From NCBI GenBank assembly GCA_027485795.1, contig JAIXQK010000020.1, forward strand, positions 1 through 56,885: 56,885 nucleotides of DNA, in the 5' to 3' direction. Of the stretch, positions 27,352-38,266 are shown piece by piece; position 1 is the first letter of the stretch; every line of letters starts with the position of its first letter. The notes beneath the pieces are model-generated. The model searched no databases and was not told where the DNA came from. It saw only the letters and a program-made list of their open reading frames with translations. Made by a program: the position numbers and the translations under genes. This stretch comes from Oxalobacteraceae bacterium. Its GTDB lineage: Bacteria; Pseudomonadota; Gammaproteobacteria; Burkholderiales; Burkholderiaceae_D.

Positions 27352-29745
27352 TCAGAAAATTTCGCCCTTGGCGCCTTCTTTGAGTAGCTCTTTACTAGGC
27401 TCGCGTGGTGTTTCTCTCTGGGAGTCCGTCGCGCCAGCGTTCGATTTATCTTCACCCTGATGCATGCCCAGTGAGTGCACCCCTTCCCCTTCGATGTACT
27501 CGCTGTACATCATGTCGCCATTATGGTTAATGACGCCAAACGGGATCTCGCGCTCTGCTACAGGTAAGCCTGGCAAGGCTTTTTGCATGTAGTTAATCCA
27601 GATCGGTAATGCAAGACCACCGCCTGTTTCTTTGTTCCCCAAGTTGCGCGGCTTATCAAAGCCGATCCAGGCGACACCCACCAGTTTCGGGTGATAGCCC
27701 GCGAACCAGGCATCGATTGAGTCATTGGTGGTACCGGTTTTTCCGGCGATATCACCGCGCTTGAGCGACAGTGCGCGCGTCGCAGTACCGTAGCGCACGA
27801 CATCCTTCAACATGCTGTCGATCACATAGGCGTTGCGGGCATCGATTACGCGTACTGCACTATCGCCGGCTTTGTCGGGATTCACTTCAAACAGTGGCTT
27901 ACCGTCGTTGCTGGTGATTTTCGAGATCAGGTAAGGATTTACCTTGTAACCGCCATTGGCAAATACAGTGTACGCAGCAGCAAGTTGCAGCGGTGTGACC
28001 GCCCCGGCACCAAGCGCGAGTGTCAAATAGGGTGGGTTTTTATCCGCTTCAAATCCAAAACGAGTAATGTACTCCTGAGCGTAGGCCGGGCCAATCTTGT
28101 CGAGGATACGAATCGAGATCATGTTCTTCGACTTCGACAGGCCTTTACGAATCGTCATGGGACCTTCGTACTTCCCATCGTAGTTCTTGGGCTCCCATGC
28201 CTGACTGCCGGTTTGCGACGCATCGAAGCTAAGCGGAGCATCATTCACCACCGTACCGGGCCAGAAACCTTTTTCCAGTGCCGCAGAATAAATAAAGGGT
28301 TTGAAGGAAGAACCAGGCTGACGCCATGCCTGCGTGACATGATTAAATTTGTTACGGTTGAAGTCAAAACCACCGACCAGCGCCCGGATCGCACCGGTCT
28401 CTGAATTGACCGCGACAAAGGCTGACTCTACTTCCGGTAGTTGAATTAAAAACCAGCTACTACCTTCCTGAGTGACGCGAATAATGGCGCCACGCCGGAT
28501 CCGTTTATTTGCGGGCACTTTGTCCGTCAGCGCCGTCGCGGCCATGCCAAGCCCTGCCTCAGGGACCGTGATTTCCTCTCCTGACGCCAGCACGGCGCGT
28601 ACGGTTTTAGGCCCGGTCGACAACACGACGGCGGCAATAATGCCGTCGCTGTCCGGGTGCTCGGCAAGTTCCGTTTCGATCGCGGCTTCCGCCTCGGTCT
28701 TGTCGGCGGGGATTTCCATGTACCCCTCGGGGCCACGGTAAGCCTGTCGCTTTTCATAGTCCAGCACGCCGCGCCTGAGCGCGAGATAAGCAGCGTCCTG
28801 ATCAGCTTTGGTAATGGTGGTGAAAACATTCAGGCCGCGCGTGTAGGCATCTTCCTTGTATTGGTCGTACACCATCTGGCGTGCCATCTCGGCGACGTAC
28901 TCCGCATGTACCCCGAAGTCATTACTATCCATCTTGATCTTCAGCTGTTCGTCACGCGCTTGTTCGTACTGCGCGGTAGTGATGTAGCCAAGATCATGCA
29001 TGCGCTGCAAGATGTATAACTGACGTGCTTTTGCGCGCTTCGGATTGACGACGGGGTTATTTGCAGAGGGTGCTTTCGGTAGTCCCGCCAGCATGGCCGC
29101 CTCAGCAACACTGATATCACCGAGTTTCTTGCCGAAATAAATTTGCGCCGCCGAAGCAAAGCCATAAGCGCGTTGGCCAAGATAAATCTGATTCATATAC
29201 AGTTCGAGAATCTGATCCTTGGTCAGCGTCTTTTCGATTTTCCATGCCAGTAGTACTTCGTACAACTTACGCTTGATGGTTTGTTCACTCGATAAAAAGA
29301 AATTACGTGCCACTTGTTGGGTGATGGTAGAAGCACCCTGACGACGACCGCCGAGGGCGTTGTGGATCGCCGCGCGCAAGACACCCCAGTAATCCACGCC
29401 ATGATGTTCATAGAAGCGATCATCCTCGATCGCTAGCACGGCTTGCTTCATTACCTTGGGAATATCTTTGTAGCGCACCAAGCTACGCCGCTCTTCGCCG
29501 AATTCGCCGATCAACATGTTATCGGCTGAGAACACGCGCAAGGGCATCTTGGGTTGGTAAGTTGCCAGTGAGTCGATATCCGGCAGATTTGGATAGGCCA
29601 TCATCATCATGAAGACAACCAGCAGCGCCCCGATCAACGTTAGACCTGCAAAAAAGCCGAACACGCTTAGTGCTAATCGCACTGGAGCAGGCCATTTGTT
29701 GCGTTGACCTTGATCAGCGTTATTAGTCGGGGACGGGGTAGTCAT
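27352..29745 (-). CDS. mrcA: penicillin-binding protein 1A (class A PBP)
   Basis: Bifunctional peptidoglycan glycosyltransferase/transpeptidase anchored in the inner membrane, 797 residues. A cytoplasmic start and one membrane segment (about 23-50) are followed by the GT51 domain with catalytic E107 in EDDRFYEHHG and GASTITQQVARN. The transpeptidase domain carries GSSFKPF (SxxK), SKN and KTGTTN. The location divergent from pilM, sharing a 233-nt intergenic region, is a conserved ponA-pilM arrangement in Proteobacteria. Confidence 0.96.
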   Translation of the reverse strand: MTTPSPTNNADQGQRNKWPAPVRLALSVFGFFAGLTLIGALLVVFMMMMAYPNLPDIDSLATYQPKMPLRVFSADNMLIGEFGEERRSLVRYKDIPKVMKQAVLAIEDDRFYEHHGVDYWGVLRAAIHNALGGRRQGASTITQQVARNFFLSSEQTIKRKLYEVLLAWKIEKTLTKDQILELYMNQIYLGQRAYGFASAAQIYFGKKLGDISVAEAAMLAGLPKAPSANNPVVNPKRAKARQLYILQRMHDLGYITTAQYEQARDEQLKIKMDSNDFGVHAEYVAEMARQMVYDQYKEDAYTRGLNVFTTITKADQDAAYLALRRGVLDYEKRQAYRGPEGYMEIPADKTEAEAAIETELAEHPDSDGIIAAVVLSTGPKTVRAVLASGEEITVPEAGLGMAATALTDKVPANKRIRRGAIIRVTQEGSSWFLIQLPEVESAFVAVNSETGAIRALVGGFDFNRNKFNHVTQAWRQPGSSFKPFIYSAALEKGFWPGTVVNDAPLSFDASQTGSQAWEPKNYDGKYEGPMTIRKGLSKSKNMISIRILDKIGPAYAQEYITRFGFEADKNPPYLTLALGAGAVTPLQLAAAYTVFANGGYKVNPYLISKITSNDGKPLFEVNPDKAGDSAVRVIDARNAYVIDSMLKDVVRYGTATRALSLKRGDIAGKTGTTNDSIDAWFAGYHPKLVGVAWIGFDKPRNLGNKETGGGLALPIWINYMQKALPGLPVAEREIPFGVINHNGDMMYSEYIEGEGVHSLGMHQGEDKSNAGATDSQRETPREPSKELLKEGAKGEIF

Positions 29746-29879
29746 TCAGGCGGGGCATGAGGCGGTGGTGAACGGTGTTCATTATAGCGGCAGCGCATGC
29801 CTCCGATTTCGCTAGCCTGTTGGTGAGCATTCTTGATGAAGGATCGGCAACAGCCTAGTGCAGCGCACAGCGTCGGTAT

Positions 29880-29909
29880 TTGACAACGCTGTCGCGGGTC
29901 TGCTTTACA
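29880..29909 (+). promoter_or_regulatory. candidate promoter of the pilMNOPQ operon
   Basis: A perfect -35 TTGACA (29880-29885), an 18-nt spacer and TTTACA (29904-29909) preceded by an extended -10 TGC. The -10 itself is weak. The leader to pilM would be about 63 nt. The mrcA promoter must lie in the same 233-nt region on the other strand but was not identified. Confidence 0.4.
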
Positions 29910-29978
29910 GCGCCGAAACACGCTTGCTAGCATCCGCCGCACGTTTTGAAATTGACAATACAGGAAGAGGTCCAGCGA

Positions 29979-30947
29979 ATGCTGTCTTTTCATCGCTGGT
30001 GGGGCCGGACAACGATTCCGGTCGTTGGGGTCGACATCAGTACTAGTGGTGTACGGGTGATGGAGTTGGTGTCGAGCGGCCGCCATGTCCAGATCGCACA
30101 CTATGCACACCAGAATTTGCCAACGGGTGCGATCCGTGACGGCAGCATTGTCATGCGCGACGCCGTTTGTGTCGCCTTGCGCGATGCCATGCGGGAGAGC
30201 GGTAGTCGGCTACGCCATGCAGCGCTCGCTTTGCCCGCCAGCGCGGTGATAAAAAAGACCTTGAGATTACCGGCCCAATCTAGTGAAGACGAGTTGGAAA
30301 TGTATGTCGAGGCCGAAGCGATGGCTTTGCTGCCGGTAGCGCGTGAAGAGATCGGCGTCGACTTCGCCATCATGAGTGCTAGTACACAGCAGGCCGATGC
30401 CATGGATGTCATGCTGGTCGCCGCGCGACAAGAAAAAATTAATGAGCGTGCAGAGCTTGCGCTCGCGGTCGGACTTAAACCGCAGATTATTGATGTCGAG
30501 TCGCAGGCACTGATGTCGGCTATCGGCTTGATGGTCAGGGCAAATGAACTCCCAGCGGATCATGTGCTTGGCGTGATTCAGATCGATGCGGATCAGGTCC
30601 ATGCCTACTTCATGCATGGTGAAGCACTGCTGTTTGAAAAACGCTTGAGCCCAACCTTAGCGCGCAAGGAGGCTGTCGCAATCGAGGCGATCTGTCAGGA
30701 ATTCAATCGGGCTTTTCAGCTGTCTCAGACCTCAGCCGGTCACACGAGCTTGCATCATGTTTATCTATTAGGCCCAGCGCCGGCCGATCTGAAAAACGTT
30801 TTGGCAGATCGGATGTCGGTTGCCGTGAGCACGCTCGACCCATGGCAGCAATTGGCCGTGAAGCCCGGGCTGACATCCGGTGATCATGAGCACCCATCCG
30901 CATGCACACTGGCATGCGGGCTCGCACTACGTAGCTTCGACCCGTGA
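29979..30947 (+). CDS. pilM: type IV pilus assembly protein PilM
   Basis: Cytoplasmic actin-like ATPase of the pilus alignment complex; it binds the N-terminus of PilN. It has 322 residues. GVDISTSGVRVMEL is the phosphate-binding start of the actin-like fold, and the PilM features KKTLRLPAQSSEDELEMY and VEAEAMALLP are clear. The ATG at 29979 has GAGG (29967-29970) spaced 8 nt; a TTG at 29946 is less likely. It overlaps pilN by 4 nt (GTGA). Confidence 0.94.
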   Translation: MLSFHRWWGRTTIPVVGVDISTSGVRVMELVSSGRHVQIAHYAHQNLPTGAIRDGSIVMRDAVCVALRDAMRESGSRLRHAALALPASAVIKKTLRLPAQSSEDELEMYVEAEAMALLPVAREEIGVDFAIMSASTQQADAMDVMLVAARQEKINERAELALAVGLKPQIIDVESQALMSAIGLMVRANELPADHVLGVIQIDADQVHAYFMHGEALLFEKRLSPTLARKEAVAIEAICQEFNRAFQLSQTSAGHTSLHHVYLLGPAPADLKNVLADRMSVAVSTLDPWQQLAVKPGLTSGDHEHPSACTLACGLALRSFDP

Positions 30948-31513
30948 TAAGGCTGAATCTACTTCCTTGGCGTGAAGAGAGAAGGCGTGAGCGAAAGCAA
31001 CAATTCCAACGCCAGCTCGGCCTGATGTCGGTACTGGGGCTATCGGTGGTGTTAGCTGGGTACGTCATTAACGCGGGCCGTATCAGTCAACAAGAAGAGC
31101 GTAACCAACTACTGAGCACTGAGAACGCGAAACTGGATATACGCCTGCGCGAGATTCAGCAGCTACAGGCGCAGATAGCCGGTTTGAATGCGCGTCGTGC
31201 TGCCGTAGAGCGGCTTCAAAATGGGCGTGCTTACCCGGTACGCTTGCTCGATGAACTTGCTACTCGGGTGCCACAAGGTGTCGCGCTGAAATCACTCAAA
31301 CAGACGGACAAGCTGACGCTGAATGGGGTCGCACAATCGAATGCGCGTGTCTCGGAGTTATTGCGGGCGTTGCATACCGAGGTGAATTGGCTGGGCTGGC
31401 CAGAATTAGGCGAGATCAAGTCCGCTAATCTTGGTCAGGGGCGCGATGCCAAAAAAGTAGTCGAGTTCAATATCAGCCTTGAGCAGCATGCGCCCGAGGG
31501 GACGCAGAAGTGA
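30944..31513 (+). CDS. pilN: type IV pilus assembly protein PilN
   Basis: Inner-membrane alignment protein, 189 residues. The short cytoplasmic start IRLNLLPWREERR is the PilM-binding motif, followed by one membrane segment (about 27-45), a coiled coil (ISQQEERNQLLSTENAKLDI) and a ferredoxin-like periplasmic domain. The start is GTG, overlapping the pilM stop as GTGA. It forms heterodimers with PilO in studied systems. Confidence 0.94.
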   Translation: MIRLNLLPWREERRRERKQQFQRQLGLMSVLGLSVVLAGYVINAGRISQQEERNQLLSTENAKLDIRLREIQQLQAQIAGLNARRAAVERLQNGRAYPVRLLDELATRVPQGVALKSLKQTDKLTLNGVAQSNARVSELLRALHTEVNWLGWPELGEIKSANLGQGRDAKKVVEFNISLEQHAPEGTQK

Positions 31514-32169
31514 TCCCGCCAATAATCAGTGTCAAGGCATTGCTGGACCAGTTCGATGGGTTGGCGGGTCGACCCCCCGGATTATGGCCGCCATTACCGC
31601 GCACACTGATTCCGATTCTTCTTGCACTGTTGGTCATTGCTATGGGTGGTTGGCTTGCCTGGTCACCCCAGTGGGAGACGCTTGATAGCGGCGCCGCAAC
31701 CGAGCAGAAACTGCGTACTGAGTTTGAGCATAAGGTAGCCCAAGCGCACCATCTCGACACTTTACGCAAGCAAAAAGCCGAGGTTGAGGCACAGGTCTTG
31801 CAGCAAGAGCGCCAACTACCTGCCAAATCGGAAATCGATGCGCTACTGGCCGAGATCAGTCAGGTGGGCGTTGTGCGCGGTTTGCAGTTCGAGTTGTTCA
31901 AGCCAGGCCAATTAAAAATCGGTGAGTACTATGCAGAGTTACCGATCGAGATGAGGCTGTCGGGTTCGTACCATGCACTCGCAGGATTTGTCAGCGATAT
32001 CGCCAATATGCCGCGTATCGTGACGATCGACCATATCGCGATGACACAGCAGCGTGAAGGCCTGCTCGCTTTCGAGTGCTTGGCGCATACCTTCCGCTAT
32101 CTGGATCCAGCTGAGACGGAACAAAAAAAACAACGGGCGCCTGAGCGCAAACAGCAGGTGCTCCGATGA
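31510..32169 (+). CDS. pilO: type IV pilus assembly protein PilO
   Basis: Inner-membrane partner of PilN, 219 residues. It has one membrane segment (LIPILLALLVIAMGGWLAW, about 33-51), then a coiled coil and the periplasmic domain with GVVRGLQFELFKPG and YYAELPIEMRLSGSYHAL, the PilO signature. The start is GTG, overlapping pilN by 4 nt; the end overlaps pilP as ATGA. The basic C-terminal tail (QKKQRAPERKQQ) is unremarkable. Confidence 0.93.
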   Translation: MIPPIISVKALLDQFDGLAGRPPGLWPPLPRTLIPILLALLVIAMGGWLAWSPQWETLDSGAATEQKLRTEFEHKVAQAHHLDTLRKQKAEVEAQVLQQERQLPAKSEIDALLAEISQVGVVRGLQFELFKPGQLKIGEYYAELPIEMRLSGSYHALAGFVSDIANMPRIVTIDHIAMTQQREGLLAFECLAHTFRYLDPAETEQKKQRAPERKQQVLR

Positions 32170-32678
32170 GGCGACTTTGGTCTTGGTCAGCGGTGTTGTT
32201 GTTGACTGCGTGTCAGCAGCAAGAGAGCGATGATCTACAACGTTGGATGGCTGAAATTCGCCAGCGACATCATCCGAAGCCGGTCAATCTGCCGCAGGCC
32301 GCTCGGACGGCAGAGTTTCGCTATCAGGCAGGTGAGCGCACAGATCCTTTCGACCTGTCGAAACTTTCAACCATTGACGCCGCCGCGATAAGCAATACCC
32401 CGCAGCCTGATTTGCGCCGTCCGCGTGAGCCACTTGAGACTTTCCCACTCGATAGTCTGCAGCTAATTGGCAATCTACGGCGCGGCAAGGATGTGGTGGC
32501 GCTGATACAAGCGGACAAGCTGATTTACTCCGTTCGGATTGGTGCGCACCTCGGGCAAGACTTGGGCAAAGTGATTGCCATCAATGACAAAACCGTCGAT
32601 ATCGATGAGTGGGTAGCAGACAGTACCGGTGGCTGGGTACGTCGACAAACGCAGCTTGTGCTACAGGAGCGAAAATGA
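32166..32678 (+). CDS. pilP: type IV pilus lipoprotein PilP
   Basis: Inner-membrane lipoprotein linking PilN/PilO to the secretin PilQ, 170 residues. A short signal sequence ends in the lipobox LLTAC. After a disordered stretch comes the PilP beta-domain with FPLDSLQLIGNLRRGKDVVALIQADK and VRIGAHLGQDLGKV. It overlaps pilO and pilQ by 4 nt each. Confidence 0.94.
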   Translation: MRRLWSWSAVLLLTACQQQESDDLQRWMAEIRQRHHPKPVNLPQAARTAEFRYQAGERTDPFDLSKLSTIDAAAISNTPQPDLRRPREPLETFPLDSLQLIGNLRRGKDVVALIQADKLIYSVRIGAHLGQDLGKVIAINDKTVDIDEWVADSTGGWVRRQTQLVLQERK

Positions 32679-34807
32679 GGCAACTGGTACAGCGCGCGGG
32701 TGCAATGTTCTGGGTGCTCTTGCTTGCAGCATCCATCAGTCGTGCGGAGCCAAACGCGCTACGCGCCATCGATATCAGTCGCGACGGTGACCGGATCGTA
32801 CTGCGAGCGCAGCTGGGCCATGCACTGACGACGCTGCCACCGAGCTTTGCAACCATAACGTCACCCCGCATTGTGATTGATCTGCCCGACACCGTGAACG
32901 CGACATCGACCATGCGCCAATCACTTGATCTGGGCGACGTACGTCATGTGGATATTGTTCAAGCGGGTACCCGTACACGCATCGTTATCAATCTCAAACG
33001 ATCCATTGCGCACAGCACTCGTCTACATGACAAGGAAGTCCAAATCATACTTGGCGAGTCTGCGTCAGCGACAACGTCCGTCACTGCTTCTGCGGCTGAA
33101 AAAGCAGCAAGAATCGCTAGCGAAAGAAACGCAGTCGTGGACATCGATTTTCGTCGTGGTGATGACGGTGCCGGGCGTGTCATTATTGATCTGGCGCGCG
33201 AGCAGTCTGCGATTGATGTTCGTCGCCAAGGGCAGGTGGTCGTGATCGACCTAATGAAAAGTGCATTGCCGGAGTTGCTGCGACGTCGTTTGGATGTGAA
33301 AGATTTTGCGACGCCGGTACAAGAGATCAGTTCGAGTGTGAATGGCGATATGGTCCGCATCAGTATCGCCGCGACTGGTCAATGGGATCATGTTGCCTGG
33401 CAGACGGATCGCCGCTTGGTGGTCGAACTCAAGCCTCAGAAATCCGACGAACGGGGTAACGGTCGCGGCTATCGTGGTGAGAGGCTCTCGCTGAATTTCC
33501 AGAACATTGAGGTGCGTGCCTTGCTTCAAGTGATTGCTGATTTCACCGGCTTGAACGTGGTCGCCAGTGATACCGTCGGTGGTAATGTGACCCTGAGATT
33601 GAAGGATGTGCCCTGGGATCAAGCGCTGGATATCGTGATGCAGGCGCGCGGCCTTGATATGCGTAAGAGCGGGAACGTGCTGTGGATTGCGCCTAAGGAT
33701 GAGTTGTTGACCAAAGAGCGACTTGAGTTAGAGCAGCGGGCGCAGATCAATGAACTCGAGCCGCTCGTCACCGAGACGTTTCAGCTGAACTATCAAAAGG
33801 CAGAAGCATTCCAGAAGGTGTTCGGTTTGGATGGTCAACCCGGGCGTGGCAGCATTTTGTCGCGACGTGGCAGTGCTTCAGCCGAGCCGCGTAGCAACAA
33901 GCTCTTTGTCACGGACACACCGGGCAAGCTAGAAGAAGTGCGGCGCCTGATTCAGATGACGGATGTACCCCAGCGTCAGGTCATGATAGAGGCGCGCATC
34001 GTTGAAGCGGATGATAGTTTTAACAAAAATCTTGGCGCGCGGTTGGGGTATCTCGACCTCAACCGGGCCAATGGGGGAACGCCAGGAATTCATTTGCCAG
34101 GCACTGCACGAGCGGCCGTGACAGGCAATTATCTCGGTGTGGGTGAGCAAACCGGGCAGGCAGTCGTGACCTCCGGTAGTTACATGCCGAATACCCAGTT
34201 CGTCGATCTGCCGGCAGGCAGAATTGGTACGGCTAACCCGGGCAGCATTGGCTTTAGTCTCTTCTCTGCCGGCGCGAATCGTTTTCTAAATCTGGAGCTC
34301 ACCGCGCTGCAGGCGGATGGCAAAGGCAAGATTATTTCCAGTCCGCGTGTTGTGACCGCAGATCAACAGCCAGCCATCATCGAGCAGGGTGAGGAAATTC
34401 CGTATCAGCAGGCGACCTCCAGCGGCGCGACGTCGGTGCAGTTCAAAAAAGCCAATCTGAAATTGGAGGTGACGCCGCAAATCACGCCGGACGGCAATAT
34501 CATCCTGACGGTGGATGTGGCCAAGGATTCACGAGGTATTGCGGTCGGTAACAGCTACGCGATCGACACCAAGCATGTGAAGACCAATGTGCAGGTCGAG
34601 AATGGCGGCACGGTCGTACTAGGTGGCATTTTCACGCAAGAAGAGCGTAGCAATATCTACAAAGTACCGTTCTTCGGTGATATCCCCGTGTTGGGGCAGC
34701 TGTTTCGTCAGACCACACAATTGCGTAGCCAGAAGGAGCTGCTGATATTCATCACTCCGCGCATCGTCGCGGATCTGGCCGCGGCCGGCGCAGTGCAGAT
34801 CCGCTGA
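32675..34807 (+). CDS. pilQ: type IV pilus secretin PilQ
   Basis: Outer-membrane secretin through which the pilus is extruded, 710 residues. A signal peptide (ending near ISRAEP) is followed by two AMIN peptidoglycan-binding repeats (first about 35-120), an N0/STN domain ([20 protein letters not shown]), an N1 domain and the secretin core ([22 protein letters not shown]... [19 protein letters not shown]... [15 protein letters not shown]). The start at 32675 overlaps the pilP stop; an in-frame start at 32609 would lie inside pilP. aroK and aroB follow, as in many Proteobacteria. Confidence 0.96.
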   Translation: MRQLVQRAGAMFWVLLLAASISRAEPNALRAIDISRDGDRIVLRAQLGHALTTLPPSFATITSPRIVIDLPDTVNATSTMRQSLDLGDVRHVDIVQAGTRTRIVINLKRSIAHSTRLHDKEVQIILGESASATTSVTASAAEKAARIASERNAVVDIDFRRGDDGAGRVIIDLAREQSAIDVRRQGQVVVIDLMKSALPELLRRRLDVKDFATPVQEISSSVNGDMVRISIAATGQWDHVAWQTDRRLVVELKPQKSDERGNGRGYRGERLSLNFQNIEVRALLQVIADFTGLNVVASDTVGGNVTLRLKDVPWDQALDIVMQARGLDMRKSGNVLWIAPKDELLTKERLELEQRAQINELEPLVTETFQLNYQKAEAFQKVFGLDGQPGRGSILSRRGSASAEPRSNKLFVTDTPGKLEEVRRLIQMTDVPQRQVMIEARIVEADDSFNKNLGARLGYLDLNRANGGTPGIHLPGTARAAVTGNYLGVGEQTGQAVVTSGSYMPNTQFVDLPAGRIGTANPGSIGFSLFSAGANRFLNLELTALQADGKGKIISSPRVVTADQQPAIIEQGEEIPYQQATSSGATSVQFKKANLKLEVTPQITPDGNIILTVDVAKDSRGIAVGNSYAIDTKHVKTNVQVENGGTVVLGGIFTQEERSNIYKVPFFGDIPVLGQLFRQTTQLRSQKELLIFITPRIVADLAAAGAVQIR

Positions 34808-34865
34808 CGAACGACCCTGCTTGGATCGGATAAACTGTTGCTTTTCCGGGGGAAACTTCCCCTTC

Positions 34866-35435
34866 ATGGCAATTATGTCGACTCCGCATGCCAATATCTT
34901 TCTGGTCGGGCTGATGGGCTCGGGCAAGACAACCATCGGACGCGCGCTCGCGAAGCGGCTGAACATGCAGTTTGTCGACGCCGACCATGAGATTGAGTCG
35001 CGTACCGGCGCCTCGATCACACTGATCTTCGAAATCGAGGGTGAGGCCAGCTTCCGGCAGCGCGAGGCGGATGTAATCCGTGACCTGACCCAGCAGCAGG
35101 GCATGGTGCTGGCGACCGGTGGTGGCGCGATACTCAACGAAGAAAGTCGGCGCCGTCTTCGGGAGCACGGAACCGTGGTGTATTTGCGGGCCTCGGTGAG
35201 CAGCCTGTTACAACGTACTAGTCACGATCGAAACCGGCCGCTGCTACAAACCGCTGACCCGCGCGCGCGGATCGAAGCACTGATGCGAGAGCGTGCGCCG
35301 TTGTATGAGGAGGTGGCGCACATCACCGTAGAGACCGGGCGCCCCAACGTACAGACAGTCGTCCAAACTATTTTGTCGCAGTTAGAGCTGGCCGGCTGGC
35401 CGGTGGCCACTGCAACATCCACGAATCCCCTATGA
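34866..35435 (+). CDS. aroK: shikimate kinase
   Basis: Phosphorylates shikimate in aromatic amino acid synthesis, 189 residues, cytoplasmic. P-loop GLMGSGKTT, the substrate motif [20 protein letters not shown] and GGGAIL are intact, as is the lid RNRPLL. Two starts are possible, 34866 and 34875; GGGGGA at 34848-34853 is 12 nt from the first. The stop overlaps aroB as ATGA, so the two shikimate-pathway genes are coupled. Confidence 0.95.
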   Translation: MAIMSTPHANIFLVGLMGSGKTTIGRALAKRLNMQFVDADHEIESRTGASITLIFEIEGEASFRQREADVIRDLTQQQGMVLATGGGAILNEESRRRLREHGTVVYLRASVSSLLQRTSHDRNRPLLQTADPRARIEALMRERAPLYEEVAHITVETGRPNVQTVVQTILSQLELAGWPVATATSTNPL

Positions 35436-36535
35436 GCCACGCCCCTGCCTCGATTTTTGCGCGTCTGAATGTTGATCTCGCTGAGCGTAGCTACCCTATC
35501 ATTATCGGTAGTGAATTGCTGACTGATGTTGAATTGATCCGCAGCTTGCCCGGCAAGCGCATTGCGATTGTGACGAATACCGTTGTCGCGCCGCTCTACC
35601 TTGAGCGCTTGTCAGCTACGCTACAAGCTGCTGGCAAGCAGTGCGTTCCGATTGTGTTGCCAGATGGCGAGGAAGAAAAGAACGCTGAGAATTTGATGGC
35701 GATCTTTACCGCCTTGCTCGAGCAAAAATGCGACCGCAAGACGACCCTTCTGGCACTCGGTGGCGGTGTTATTGGTGATATGACCGGATTTGCGGCAGCC
35801 ACCTATATGCGTGGCGTACCTTTTGTACAGGTGCCAACCACCTTGCTGGCGCAGGTCGATTCATCGGTGGGTGGCAAGACGGCTATCAATCACCCGCTCG
35901 GCAAAAACATGATCGGCGCCTTCTACCAACCGCAATTGGTACTGGCAGATACCGCAACACTAGCGACGCTGCCCGATCGCGAATTGTCGGCAGGCTTGGC
36001 AGAAGTGATCAAGCACGGTGCCATCATTGATACCGCATTTTTTAACTGGTTGGAAGAGAACATCCACCTATTGCGCGCGCGTGATGCTGCGGCGTTAGCG
36101 TATGCGATCCGTCGCTCTTGCGAAATCAAGGCGGAAGTTGTTCGCCAAGACGAGCGCGAGAGCGGTTTGCGCGCCATCTTGAATTTTGGACATACCTTCG
36201 GCCACGCGATTGAGGCGGGCCTTGGCTATGGCGAGTGGCTGCACGGTGAGGCGGTTGGTTGTGGCATGGTCATGGCGGCCGACTTGTCAGTCAGGATGGG
36301 CTATTTGTCGCCAGCGGAGCAGGCCAGACTTGTGACGCTGGTGAAAGCAGCGGGTTTGCCAACCACGGCACCAAACCTCGGCGAGTCGCGCTGGCTTGAC
36401 CTGATGGAGGTCGACAAGAAAAACGAAGGTGGTCAGATTAAATTCATTTTGCTCAAGCCGCTGGGCTCGACCATCATCACCGCAGCGCCGACTGACCTGC
36501 TGACAGCGACCCTCACTTCGTGCACGCATCCATGA
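35432..36535 (+). CDS. aroB: 3-dehydroquinate synthase
   Basis: Second enzyme of the shikimate pathway, cyclising DAHP to 3-dehydroquinate with NAD and a metal ion, 367 residues. [37 protein letters not shown] is the NAD- and substrate-binding core split over two lines here, GKTAIN follows, and metal ligands lie in AEVIKHG and [11 protein letters not shown]. Both ends overlap neighbours by 4 nt (aroK and dgt). Confidence 0.97.
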   Translation: MSHAPASIFARLNVDLAERSYPIIIGSELLTDVELIRSLPGKRIAIVTNTVVAPLYLERLSATLQAAGKQCVPIVLPDGEEEKNAENLMAIFTALLEQKCDRKTTLLALGGGVIGDMTGFAAATYMRGVPFVQVPTTLLAQVDSSVGGKTAINHPLGKNMIGAFYQPQLVLADTATLATLPDRELSAGLAEVIKHGAIIDTAFFNWLEENIHLLRARDAAALAYAIRRSCEIKAEVVRQDERESGLRAILNFGHTFGHAIEAGLGYGEWLHGEAVGCGMVMAADLSVRMGYLSPAEQARLVTLVKAAGLPTTAPNLGESRWLDLMEVDKKNEGGQIKFILLKPLGSTIITAAPTDLLTATLTSCTHP

Positions 36536-37680
36536 GCATGATCGCGACTTACGAGACACAGCTAGCGCCGTATGCTGCGCGCACCGATAACTCGGCGGGT
36601 CGCCAAACGCCAGAGGCAAGTCCGCAGACGCGCAGCGAGTTCCAGCGTGATCGTGACCGCATCATTCATTGTGCAGCGTTTCGCCGGCTTGAATACAAGA
36701 CCCAGGTATTTGTTAACCATGAAGGTGATCTGTTTCGTACCCGTCTGACTCATAGTATCGAGGTGGCTCAGATCGCGCGCTCGTTGGCGCGTAATCTGCA
36801 ACTCAACGAAGACTTGGTCGAGGCAATTTCACTCGCCCACGATCTCGGCCACACACCTTTCGGACACGCCGGGCAGGATGCGCTGAACGCCTGCATGAAA
36901 GACTACGGCGGCTTCGAGCACAATCTTCAAAGCCTCCGCGTGGTGGATGCGCTGGAACAGCGCTACGGCGCATTCGAGGGTTTGAACCTCAGCTTCGAGA
37001 CTCGAGAGGGTATTCTCAAGCACTGCTCGCTACCCAATGCACAGCTTTTGGGTGAAGTAGGTCGCAGATTCATTGACAAGAAACAGCCCAGCCTTGAGGC
37101 CCAGCTCACCAATCTGGCGGATGAGATTGCGTACAATAATCACGACATTGATGACGGATTGCGCTCCGGTTTATTGAGTGTGGAGCAGTTACAAGAGGTG
37201 GGACTCTACGCGCGCTTTTCTGCTGAGGTGCAACGAGAGTTTCCTAATATTTCCGGGCGGAGAGCAATCAACGAAACCGTACGACGCATGATTAACGCGT
37301 TGGTGGTCGACCTGATTCAGACCTCACGCGCTAATATCGCGAGTGCCGATATCAAGACGATCTCCGATGTACGCAATGCCCCCCCGCTGATTGGATTTTC
37401 CAGCGCCATGAAAGAGGAAGCGCAGACGCTCAAGAGCTTCTTGCGCAAGAATCTCTATCAGCACTATCAAGTCAATCGCATGACCAGCAAGGCACGCCGG
37501 ATCGTGACGGACTTGTTCGATATTTTTCTCTCCGGCCCTCAATTGCTACCGCCGGATTATCAAGTCGTGGATGGTGATCTGACCGCGCAAGCCCGTCGCG
37601 TCGCTGACTACATCGCGGGTATGACCGATCGCTATGCGATGCGGGAATATCGGAAGCTATTTGCGGTCGACGAGATTTAA
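36532..37680 (+). CDS. dgt: deoxyguanosinetriphosphate triphosphohydrolase-like HD protein
   Basis: HD-domain dNTP triphosphohydrolase, 382 residues, likely releasing triphosphate from dNTPs and tuning the nucleotide pool. The metal ligands are seen in [14 protein letters not shown] and [14 protein letters not shown] (the HD pair), with a later [14 protein letters not shown] ligand block. The ATG at 36532 overlaps the aroB stop. Its length is nearer the short dGTPase-like class than the 505-residue E. coli Dgt, so the exact substrate is open. Confidence 0.92.
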   Translation: MSMIATYETQLAPYAARTDNSAGRQTPEASPQTRSEFQRDRDRIIHCAAFRRLEYKTQVFVNHEGDLFRTRLTHSIEVAQIARSLARNLQLNEDLVEAISLAHDLGHTPFGHAGQDALNACMKDYGGFEHNLQSLRVVDALEQRYGAFEGLNLSFETREGILKHCSLPNAQLLGEVGRRFIDKKQPSLEAQLTNLADEIAYNNHDIDDGLRSGLLSVEQLQEVGLYARFSAEVQREFPNISGRRAINETVRRMINALVVDLIQTSRANIASADIKTISDVRNAPPLIGFSSAMKEEAQTLKSFLRKNLYQHYQVNRMTSKARRIVTDLFDIFLSGPQLLPPDYQVVDGDLTAQARRVADYIAGMTDRYAMREYRKLFAVDEI

Positions 37681-37708
37681 ATAAAAAAGGGCGCTGCCGC
37701 GCCCTTTG
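37681..37708. terminator. bidirectional intrinsic terminator between dgt and hpf
   Basis: AAAGGGCGC (37686-37694) pairs perfectly with GCGCCCTTT (37699-37707) around TGCC. On the minus strand the stem is followed by a long T-run (complement of 37683-37688), a strong terminator for hpf; on the plus strand the stem itself ends in TTT for dgt. The convergent genes share it. Confidence 0.82.
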
Positions 37709-37726
37709 CTGATCGCTGGAAAAGGA

Positions 37727-38074
37727 TCAGGCGACCTCGGTAGCCCCGTCGTAGCCGCGCACCGTTGTACGGTGGTGGTCTTGGATACGATCCTTATGCT
37801 TCAGCACCTGTCGATCCAGTTTGTCCATCAGGATATCCATCGCTGAGTACATGTCTTGGGCTTCGCTTTCAACATGCAGGTCTTTACCACGCATGTGTAA
37901 ATTGATTTCAGCACGTTGACGTTTCTCTTTTTCGGTATTGTCGTCCACGGCGAGTATAACGGTGACATCCATCACGTTATCAAAGTGGCGTTTGATGCGC
38001 TCGAGTTTGTTTTGCACGTACTCCCTGAGCGAGGGGGTGAGTTCCAGATGGTGACCGCTGATCTTGAGATTCAT
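37727..38074 (-). CDS. hpf: ribosome hibernation promoting factor (short form)
   Basis: Binds the 30S decoding region in stationary phase and promotes inactive ribosome dimers, 115 residues, a short-HPF/YfiA-type protein. MNLKISGHHLELTPSLREYV, RIKRHFDNV and ESEAQDMYSAMDILMDKLDRQ are diagnostic. The ATG at 38074 has AAGGAG 8 nt upstream; a GTG at 38083 is also in frame. It lies downstream of rpoN, as in many Proteobacteria, where the two are often coexpressed. Confidence 0.94.
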   Translation of the reverse strand: MNLKISGHHLELTPSLREYVQNKLERIKRHFDNVMDVTVILAVDDNTEKEKRQRAEINLHMRGKDLHVESEAQDMYSAMDILMDKLDRQVLKHKDRIQDHHRTTVRGYDGATEVA

Positions 38075-38266
38075 ACACAGCACTCCTTGGATGGCGTTGC
38101 TGGAGGTTCCGCCGGTTTCGCCGGCAGACTGACCGGGCGAAGCACAGCAACGGTTGAAAACTCGGGATTGTCTGACTTAGACCTTGCTATGCTCGGAAAT
38201 TCAGCGCGCTATGGTAGCGACTTGGGCCAAGCAGTATCAGCAAGATGCTGAGTCGGCCGATAGTGA

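Noticed and set aside
29952-29957. A second perfect TTGACA just before pilM
   Set aside because: No -10 box lies 16-18 nt downstream, and such a promoter would start inside pilM.
34849-34862. GGGGAA-AC-TTCCCC inverted repeat covering the aroK ribosome binding site
   Set aside because: The 2-nt loop cannot form; only a much weaker hairpin is possible, so no regulatory role is claimed.
38075-38266. Regulatory element in the rpoN-hpf spacer
   Set aside because: Only a 5-bp GCCGG/CCGGC stem and no clear promoter boxes were found in these 192 nt.
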